A stretch of DNA of 64,000 nucleotides, from positions 1,054,001 through 1,118,000 of the forward strand of contig JADJQZ010000001.1 in assembly GCA_016712465.1 (NCBI GenBank), given 5' to 3'. Shown here one piece after another: positions 58,495 through 64,000 of the stretch; position 1 is the first letter of the stretch; each line of letters begins with the position of its first letter. The DNA comes from Candidatus Obscuribacter sp. Lineage in GTDB: Bacteria; Cyanobacteriota; Vampirovibrionia; Obscuribacterales; Obscuribacteraceae. Under the pieces are notes generated by a model that worked only from the letters and a program-made list of their open reading frames with translations, was not told where the DNA came from and did no database searches. Position numbers and translations under genes: made by a program.

Positions 58495-59154
58495 TTAATT
58501 AGGGGTTTTCATTGCCACGATCTCTGACGGTGCCGCTTGCATGACCATGGCACCATCTTCCACTTGCACCTCTCCTCCGGCTGCAATAAACCTGCCGCCG
58601 GCAAGCACTCGTGCTTTGCTGCCTGGAAAGCCGAAGCCCGTTGCACCACGGGTGACTGTGGCTTCTGAGCCCTGGTGCAGCACCACTTTTGCTCCCGGCA
58701 GTGCTGTGACGGTATCGCAGGCACCGGCAACTTTTTGACCGTGGGTGCTTTCGTAGTTCCTCTGTTCGCAGCCATTTTCGTCTTTGTGGCGGCCGGTTCT
58801 GGTGCCTTCGATTTTCAATACCATGCCAGGCTTGAGGGCATGGGGATCGAAATAGATTTCCGGATGATCTACGAGGTTATCTGTGGCGATGTGAGACATT
58901 TCGTCCCACACCGCTTCTTCGTCCTTTGTGTTCTGCCCTTTTCCAGCAAGGGAGCGTTTGGCAATCTTCCACAGCGTGTCGCCGGGTTGTACCTCATATT
59001 GCCCCTTGCTGTCCAACTCCAGCGGTTGAAGTCTTCTCGATTTTCGATGAACCTCTGAACTGAGATCAGCCGCTGCTTCTTGTTGCAGTCCGTCAAGAGC
59101 GCTACCGTGGTGACGGTGCCCTTGCTCTGCGTGTTCTGGTCGCTGATGATTCAT
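58495..59154 (-). CDS. LysM-domain protein
   Basis: 219 residues from ATG 59154 (AAGG upstream); a TTG at 59160 is possible. His-rich N-terminus (PEHAEQGHRHHG). A LysM motif YEVQPGDTLWKIAKRSLAGKGQ (about 55-77) continues to DPHALKPGMVLKIEG. The C-terminal part has beta repeats PGAKVVLHQGSEATVTRGATGFGFPGSKARVLAGGRFIAAGGEVQVEDGAMVM. LysM binds peptidoglycan or chitin-like glycans. It sits between two paralogous Asn-Ala-repeat proteins, so the three probably form one cell-wall-associated complex. Confidence 0.85.
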   Translation of the reverse strand: MNHQRPEHAEQGHRHHGSALDGLQQEAAADLSSEVHRKSRRLQPLELDSKGQYEVQPGDTLWKIAKRSLAGKGQNTKDEEAVWDEMSHIATDNLVDHPEIYFDPHALKPGMVLKIEGTRTGRHKDENGCEQRNYESTHGQKVAGACDTVTALPGAKVVLHQGSEATVTRGATGFGFPGSKARVLAGGRFIAAGGEVQVEDGAMVMQAAPSEIVAMKTPN

Positions 59155-59187
59155 GGTCAATACCTTAGGATAGAAGTGGTGTTCATG

Positions 59188-59832
59188 CTATTTGCGCATG
59201 CCGTGCTCCCATGCCCGGTTGACGATGGTGTTTACTTCTTGCTTTGTGTAATAGTTGGCGGCATCGGGACCAGGCGTGGCTTTCTCTTGCAGCGGCAAGG
59301 GTTTGTTTTTATGTTCGATGCCCATTCTCGAGAAGCAGTTGTCGTTTGCGTCCATGGCGCGTGTGGCCTGGTCGTTGGCTATGCCCTGGGCTGCATAGTG
59401 CTCCGCTCTTGTGTCTGGAATACTTGCCGATACTTTGAGAGCCTCGAGGGAAAGCGCTGTTTTGGCATTGGCGTCTCCGCAGATTGCCTGGTAGGCTTTA
59501 CGCTGTTCGCAATTTCCATTGAGGTTGCTTTCACCGTAGCTTATCACCGCTCCGTAGCCGCCCAGTCCGCCGCTCTTCGCTTCAGAGCACTCGGAGCCGC
59601 CGAATGATGGTGGTGCCACGAAGGCTGATTGGTTCGTAATTTTGACGTCGCCACCGGTGGCATTGGCATTTGCATTGGCATTAGCCTTATTTATGTTGGT
59701 GTCTCCGCTACCACCTGGATGTGGTTCTACGGCGCCTCTTCCGTAAGCGTCGTCACGGGCTCCTGCCAGTCCATCGTTAATACCTGAGGCGTCTGCCAAT
59801 TGAATGTTTTCGCCTTGCTCGAAACTTGCCAT
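59188..59832 (-). CDS. Asn-Ala-repeat protein, paralogue of 57522-58469
   Basis: 214 residues from ATG 59832, with AGGAGG 7 bp upstream; a longer frame to 59877 is unlikely. After a short acidic N-terminus comes NVNKANANANANATGG, then GSECSEAKSGGLGGYGAVISYGESNLNGNCEQRKAYQAICGDANAKTALSLEALKVSASI, matching the C-terminal domain of 57522-58469 in Cys positions. The tail includes YYTKQEVNTIVNRAWEHGMRK. First gene of the three-gene minus-strand cluster. Function unknown; particle or surface structural role suspected. Confidence 0.65.
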   Translation of the reverse strand: MASFEQGENIQLADASGINDGLAGARDDAYGRGAVEPHPGGSGDTNINKANANANANATGGDVKITNQSAFVAPPSFGGSECSEAKSGGLGGYGAVISYGESNLNGNCEQRKAYQAICGDANAKTALSLEALKVSASIPDTRAEHYAAQGIANDQATRAMDANDNCFSRMGIEHKNKPLPLQEKATPGPDAANYYTKQEVNTIVNRAWEHGMRK

Positions 59833-60034
59833 AATGTGTCCTCCTGGATCTTTTGTGCGTGCGTACCAGGCCGTCATGGACGCCCTTCTCTGATTCCATT
59901 ACTAGAATATTGGTACTAAGTGGGAGGCGGGGGTTATGAAAGGCGCCTCCGGTAGATGAAAGATAAGTCACATGCGTGACGAAACTCGGACAATTTTATT
60001 GATTTGAACGCCTTCTTTTGCGTAACAATACGAA

Positions 60035-60058
60035 AGGGGCGTCTTTTTTGACGCCCCT
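60035..60058 (-). terminator. Terminator of the Tad pilin operon
   Basis: AGGGGCGTC and GACGCCCCT form a perfect 9-bp stem with a 6-base homopolymer loop, about 28 bp past the stop at 60086 in the minus direction, followed by TTCG. Confidence 0.75.
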
Positions 60059-60085
60059 CTGCATTGGTTGGCTCTGTGTCTTCCA

Positions 60086-60559
60086 CTATTTTGTTCGCAC
60101 GATTGGAAAAGTATAGGTTTTAGTGAAAGTCAACTTGCCGTCTTGCAGCACGCCGGCATTGAAGAAGGCCAGCACACCAAAAGGCATACTGGCGGAGGTG
60201 GTGGTGCGCACCTGTACATAAGGTGAAGTTTGGGCCGGCGGTGTGCCGCCGAAATCCTGGTAGACGATCGGGGCAGCAATCTGTGGTGCCGACAGGAAGG
60301 TTGTCGATTGGTAGCCTTTAATGACGGCATTTGCCAGTTTGGTCGATTCAGTCAAATCCTGTCCCTGGGCGGCGTTACGGCAGGCATCCCGGCAAACTCG
60401 GTCATTTAGATAGGCGCCGAAGATAATAATGCCCAGGTGCAGCCCCAGGAGCACAAATATTACCGTCATGAAACTGCCGCAGGCCAGCTCTACCGAGAGG
60501 GAACCTCTGGCGCGAGCGTGGCTTTGGTTTTTGTTGTCTTGGGTTTTCAACTGTTTCAT
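60086..60559 (-). CDS. tadE: TadE-like pilus assembly protein
   Basis: 157 residues. N-terminal SLSVELACGSFMTVIFVLLGLHLGIIIFGAYLNDRVCRDACRNAAQG is the TadE pseudopilin helix and following Cys pair. The rest is a beta-rich periplasmic domain. It helps assemble type IVc (Flp/Tad) pili at the inner membrane. Last gene of the tad-like operon, ending at a terminator. Confidence 0.85.
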   Translation of the reverse strand: MKQLKTQDNKNQSHARARGSLSVELACGSFMTVIFVLLGLHLGIIIFGAYLNDRVCRDACRNAAQGQDLTESTKLANAVIKGYQSTTFLSAPQIAAPIVYQDFGGTPPAQTSPYVQVRTTTSASMPFGVLAFFNAGVLQDGKLTFTKTYTFPIVRTK

Positions 60560-60611
60560 GGTGCGGCTCCAGGGGCTGCTTTAAATGACTTGTTTTAAGT
60601 ACTCGTATAGA

Positions 60612-62438
60612 CTATTTGTTGGAGATTAGCTTGACCAGGTGTCTGGCAATTTTGGCAAAGGAAGTGCGCAGCTCGGAACTGTCGGTGACCAGGGTGAAGG
60701 TACCGCCGTGTCCGGCGATGCCGGCCATGCCACCGGTGGTGGGGTCAGAATTGGTGTCGTTGAGGATATCCTTCTGGTCGGGAATGATGACGGGATTTTG
60801 GGCCAGCCCGACCGTGTAGACGGCAATTCCTGCATCGCGGGCCTCTACCGCCGCCATTCTGGCATTGGCTTTGGGATCGGCACTGAGGGGCCCGCTTGGT
60901 ACCGTCGGTTCGCCGTCGGTGAAGAGCAGTATGGCTTTGACACTGCCCAGTCGAGCATTGGTTTTGAGGTCCTGGGTGGCGGCATGGACTGCCGCTCCGA
61001 TATTAGTGGAACCCATAGCCACGCAACTGTTGAGAGCGTCGTTGACTTTGTCGAACTGCGTATTGCCGGCGGTCGGACTGATTGGCACATGGGGGATAGG
61101 AAAGCCCTGTTTGGTGCCGAAGGGTGCATAATCGTCGATGTTGTACCAGGTCTCGGTGCTGTTTGCGGCCGCGCCTATTTCTGAGTCGAAGGCCACAAAG
61201 CCGAAATGCACATCGGCATCAGTGTTGAGAATTTGATTCATGGTCAGAAGCGCACTCTTCGCTTCCGCCATGGGTTTCAACTGTAGCGCCGCGGCATTCA
61301 TATAGGCTTTTTGATAACCGGCTCTGGGTGTGACAGAAACCGATGTGTTGGCTTTGCTGCTTTTGAAGACGGTGTCCGACTCGAGGTTACCCCGGGCTGC
61401 TTCCACCAGGGTATTGATGTCGGGGAAATAGTAGCCGTCATATGTAGTGCCGCCGAAGGTTTTATTGCCATCAATATTTACCACTACATCGGTGAAGGAT
61501 TTGAAGCCGTCAAAGGTAAAGGCATTGCCGGGCGGGCAGTTGCCCGGAGGCGCTCCCGCTTCCGGGTAGGCACCGCCGGAGCGCAGACCGACCACGCCGT
61601 AATAGGCTGCTAAATATTCGGTGAAATAACTCTTGGCGCTCCAGTAAGACTCGGTGAGAATTTGCGGATAGGTGGCATTGAGGCTGGTGCCTGTGGCAGC
61701 CGGTTTGATGATGTCGAAGATTTTGCCCTGCATGGGCCCGTTGGCGCCGGTCACCGGTGAATAGACGATTTTGCCAGTGCCCAGGGTGTCGTCCCATTTG
61801 CGTTTTATAAAGGTGACCGGGGTCTGGTCATCCATGGAGCCGGAGACGTCAAAACACACAACGATGTCTAGCTTGGGTACTGCACTGGTAGAGACGGCGG
61901 TGACGCCCCATGATTTTATGCCGAGAAATTTGCCGAAGGCCAGTTCCGCGCCGGTGCAGGAGCTTATTTTCACCACCTTGCCATTCGGGCTGGAAATGGG
62001 CTCCACCGCCGAAGTTACCGGGTTGAGGAATTCGAAGTAGAGTTTTGCTTCGCCGATATTACAGGCAAGCATTGCCGGCGATGAAACGACGCTGGAGTTA
62101 GACAGGGGCAGACCGAGATTGGTATTTGCCTTGAAGATTTTGAGGGCGCTCTCGATGGCGTCAAGATGGGCTTGAGTGGGATTAACGTTATCCGAGCTGG
62201 CCAGGGTGGCCGAGCCTGTCAGGGCGGCTGCGTCGCAGGCATTTTGCAACTCTTGCTTAGCTAGATAGAGGCGGCTGAATTCAAAGGAGAGAACTACAAT
62301 CAGAGGAAAGAGTGTGAGCGAGAATAACATCAGGAGGGAGAGGATGCCCTGACCATCAGCCTTACGTGCGAGCCTGGAACCAGTGTTAGCGCTTTCGACT
62401 TTGCTTGTCTTCTTTGTAGTCTTCAAATAGTTTGGCAT
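60612..62438 (-). CDS. tadG: TadG-like protein with von Willebrand A domain
   Basis: 608 residues. N-terminal GQGILSLLMLFSLTLFPLIVVLSFEFSRLYLAKQELQNACDAAALTGSATLA is the TadE/TadG-type helix and DAAALAG-like motif. A vWA domain starts at LDIVVCFDVSGSMDDQTPV (MIDAS DxSxS, about 195) and continues to ILLFTDGEPTVPSGPLS and AVYTVGLAQNP. A large insertion rich in Tyr and Gly (about 240-360) splits the vWA fold. It is a Tad pilus component possibly binding metal or a surface. 52 bp upstream of the TadE gene. Confidence 0.88.
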   Translation of the reverse strand: MPNYLKTTKKTSKVESANTGSRLARKADGQGILSLLMLFSLTLFPLIVVLSFEFSRLYLAKQELQNACDAAALTGSATLASSDNVNPTQAHLDAIESALKIFKANTNLGLPLSNSSVVSSPAMLACNIGEAKLYFEFLNPVTSAVEPISSPNGKVVKISSCTGAELAFGKFLGIKSWGVTAVSTSAVPKLDIVVCFDVSGSMDDQTPVTFIKRKWDDTLGTGKIVYSPVTGANGPMQGKIFDIIKPAATGTSLNATYPQILTESYWSAKSYFTEYLAAYYGVVGLRSGGAYPEAGAPPGNCPPGNAFTFDGFKSFTDVVVNIDGNKTFGGTTYDGYYFPDINTLVEAARGNLESDTVFKSSKANTSVSVTPRAGYQKAYMNAAALQLKPMAEAKSALLTMNQILNTDADVHFGFVAFDSEIGAAANSTETWYNIDDYAPFGTKQGFPIPHVPISPTAGNTQFDKVNDALNSCVAMGSTNIGAAVHAATQDLKTNARLGSVKAILLFTDGEPTVPSGPLSADPKANARMAAVEARDAGIAVYTVGLAQNPVIIPDQKDILNDTNSDPTTGGMAGIAGHGGTFTLVTDSSELRTSFAKIARHLVKLISNK

Positions 62439-62504
62439 GATAAGGCTCTTCTGTTTTCAGCAAATATGTAGGTGGGCGGTTTCCGATCTGAGTGAGCGCA
62501 CCTG

Positions 62505-63068
62505 TCACAGGGTTAGACCCTGAGGGTTCTCGCAGTACTGCCTGGCCGATAGTGTGAAGACTATCGGCTTAGAAACACCGGCAATCGGCACCGGTGTCGG
62601 GATTGGCAAAAGGGGCGCGCCCAGGCAGTCTGCCGTTACTTGAATTTGATAGGTGTTGACGCTTTGGTCGGCAGGCTTGCTGAGGGGCAGCGCCGAGCTT
62701 GTGGTGGCAAGGGTGTTGACATTGGTGACTAGAATTTCGGTCTTGATGTTTTGCACATCGAGACCAGAAAAGGCCGCTTTCACTTGCGCCAATTTTGCAT
62801 TACCTTCCGCTACCGCTGAAGGTTTGCCGTCCACGGGTGTTAGGAAGGTGTTGGCTCTGGCGGCTGAGAAACTGGCAAAGTGTATGCCTGCATAGAGGAA
62901 GGTCACCCTCAAAAAGGCGGCGCTTAAGTTTAAGAGCGGAAAACCAATGACCATGAAAAGAACCCAGAGCACCAGGGGCAGTTCCGCCGCCACCGAAGCT
63001 CTTTCTCGTCGACCGCGGCTCAATCTTGATTGCTTCCTCGCGCTTCCTTCTATTTTTGCCTGTCGCAT
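62505..63068 (-). CDS. TadE-like pseudopilin
   Basis: 187 residues from ATG 63068; a GTG at 63101 would overlap the TPR gene by 28 bp. After a very basic N-terminus, ASVAAELPLVLWVLFMVIGFPLLNLSAAFLRVTFLYAGIHFASFSAARA is the TadE helix. The domain that follows ends in LSARQYCENPQGLTL, which matches the middle of the TadE-lectin fusion at 5996-7201 (RCAEFPQGLT). So the window holds one short and one lectin-extended form of the same pseudopilin. Second gene of the operon. Confidence 0.82.
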   Translation of the reverse strand: MRQAKIEGSARKQSRLSRGRRERASVAAELPLVLWVLFMVIGFPLLNLSAAFLRVTFLYAGIHFASFSAARANTFLTPVDGKPSAVAEGNAKLAQVKAAFSGLDVQNIKTEILVTNVNTLATTSSALPLSKPADQSVNTYQIQVTADCLGAPLLPIPTPVPIAGVSKPIVFTLSARQYCENPQGLTL

Positions 63069-63073
63069 CTTCG

Positions 63074-63637
63074 TCAGCGCTCCATTGATTTTTGCTGCCA
63101 CAGACCATTCAACTTGCCTCGCTGCATGGCGGCTTCCGGCTCGGGCTTGGAGGATATTTTGAGGAGAAGCAAGAGCTTCTGCCTGGCGGCTTCAGTTTTT
63201 ACCACGCCCAATGCGTCTTTGCAGGCCTGCGCCGCTTGCTCAAGTTTGTGGCTGGAGAGCAGAGATTCGGCATAGCGAACTTGTAATTTTTCGTTGCCGG
63301 ACTCCAGCTTCATGGCTTCACTGAAAGCTTTTGCGGCATGTTCGTATTGTTCGGTATGGGCGTAACTTTCGCCGAGCCAGTAAAAGTCGAGGGCTGTAGG
63401 CGGGTTGGAGCGCCCCGAGCAGATCTGGTGATAAAGAAGGAGAGCTTGAGCGAATTGCCCGCTCTGATAGAGGTTTTGCGCTTTGCTGCGTTCGGTATCG
63501 AGTGTGGTGCTACTGCCGAGGCTGCTGTTTGGGGCAAGATAAGCAAGAGACTGCGCATTTTGGGCTTCAGCGGACGACAGGGAGGTCAGGCTGACAAGTG
63601 TAAGTAAGACGAGGCGGCAGTTAAATCTGCTCATCAT
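63074..63637 (-). CDS. Secreted TPR protein of the Tad operon (TadD-like)
   Basis: 187 residues. Signal peptide FNCRLVLLTLVSLTSLSSAEA. TPR units ERSKAQNLYQSGQFAQALLLYHQICSG, TALDFYWLGESYAHTEQYEHAAKAFSEAMKLESGN and VRYAESLLSSHKLEQAAQACKDALGV. TadD proteins are TPR lipoproteins needed for Tad secretion; this one has no clear lipobox. It directly precedes the pseudopilin genes, with 5 bp between its stop and the next ATG. Confidence 0.8.
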   Translation of the reverse strand: MMSRFNCRLVLLTLVSLTSLSSAEAQNAQSLAYLAPNSSLGSSTTLDTERSKAQNLYQSGQFAQALLLYHQICSGRSNPPTALDFYWLGESYAHTEQYEHAAKAFSEAMKLESGNEKLQVRYAESLLSSHKLEQAAQACKDALGVVKTEAARQKLLLLLKISSKPEPEAAMQRGKLNGLWQQKSMER

Positions 63638-63896
63638 AAGAATGACTCCCTGCTTTATGGTTTGCCAGGGCTAGAAGAAACAATTGCGGTCACGGTTGTA
63701 CCGCCCGGCTTCCAACTCGGTTGTAAGCGGTTTACCTTGTTCCCTTAATTTCAGCCCAATGGCATATTGCACTTTAGAAGTGCAGTACTTTTCGCTGCAA
63801 ATCTTCTTACAGACGCGTGACCAAAAGCGGACAATTCCTGCGGGAAATACGCTGCTGGCAAGCCCTTCGTGTCAAGAGGGGAAGGTGCTCTGACTT
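63638..63896. other. Intergenic region upstream of the Tad operon
   Basis: About 260 bp, probably the operon promoter region. It contains the inverted repeat TGCACTT-TAG-AAGTGCA (63768-63784). No supported gene. Confidence 0.4.
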
Positions 63897-64000
63897 TTAT
63901 CTGGGCGGCCAGACTGCTCGTTGTTTCCTTTCTTGCAGCTCTTGCAATTCTTGAGCGGCTTGCGCCGCTTCTTCCGCCTGTTTTCTGTTGGCTTCCCGCT
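63897..64000 (-). CDS. C-terminal end of a coiled-coil protein cut by the window edge
   Basis: Minus-strand frame open from the window edge to TAA at 63897-63899. The residues (EANRKQAEEAAQAAQELQ, then ELQERKQRAVWPPR) form an Ala/Gln/Glu coiled coil with a basic tail. It probably precedes the Tad operon in the same direction. The rest of the gene lies outside the window. Confidence 0.5.
   Translation of the reverse strand, partial: REANRKQAEEAAQAAQELQELQERKQRAVWPPR

Overview
The window is chromosomal DNA from a bacterium with a diderm-type envelope: lipoproteins with LxGC lipoboxes, a Tat signal, periplasmic-type proteins and Tad-like pilins. The mix of Tad pseudopilins, Ser/Thr kinase, TPR/HEAT proteins, a deoxyhypusine-synthase-like protein and many large low-homology secreted proteins resembles Obscuribacterales/Melainabacteria-type genomes. 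That placement is inference from gene content, not a marker-gene result. Frequent TTG/GTG starts backed by good ribosome binding sites are a local habit. No rRNA, tRNA or CRISPR array was found.

Layout. 1-5.99 kb: the end of a truncated gene, a papain-like effector candidate, then a nested mobile insertion. A group II intron sits inside an IS256-family element, which sits inside a small membrane-protein gene. The insertion is flanked by a 39-bp direct repeat. 6-13 kb: a TadE-like/lectin-like fusion, two near-identical TauE/SafE permease copies (one decapitated by a 119-bp repeat), a divergent pair of related helical-repeat proteins and a HEAT protein. 13.08-13.30 kb: a tiny membrane-protein gene with an in-frame TGA followed by a fdhF-like SECIS hairpin, a candidate selenoprotein. 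13.3-22.3 kb (minus strand): a degenerate histidine kinase, an HD-like protein, and an operon of flippase-like protein, GMC oxidoreductase, SDR and membrane glycosyltransferase. 22.4-32.8 kb: a TPR membrane protein; an Rrf2 regulator divergent from a rubredoxin/RIC/DUF1858-like nitrosative-stress operon with a perfect palindromic operator; a TolB-like lipoprotein; an ArsR-SRPBCC-VOC cluster; an acyltransferase; and a WYL regulator behind a TROVE (Ro60-like) gene with a structured leader.

33-47.4 kb: secreted and lipoproteins, an S-4TM effector-like protein, a Ser/Thr kinase, an epimerase divergent from homoserine kinase, a large RHS-like protein with a Cys-His domain, a deoxyhypusine-synthase-like protein and an M28 peptidase. 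47.9-49.7 kb: a lower-GC three-gene operon (TIGR04255-like, small helical protein, HNH nuclease), a candidate defence module. 49.7-57.4 kb: a nucleotidyltransferase-like effector candidate, a Tat-exported histone-deacetylase-like enzyme, a cytochrome P460-like protein, an HExxH peptidase, a quinone oxidoreductase and an OmpR-type regulator. 57.5-64 kb: a surface/particle-like cluster (two Asn-Ala-repeat paralogues around a LysM protein) and a Tad pilus minor-pilin operon (TPR, TadE, TadG, TadE).

The most unusual items are the candidate selenoprotein, the nested intron/IS/gene with the 39-bp duplication, the TROVE locus with its possible Y-like RNA, the TIGR04255-HNH module, the orphan S-4TM protein and several domain fusions.
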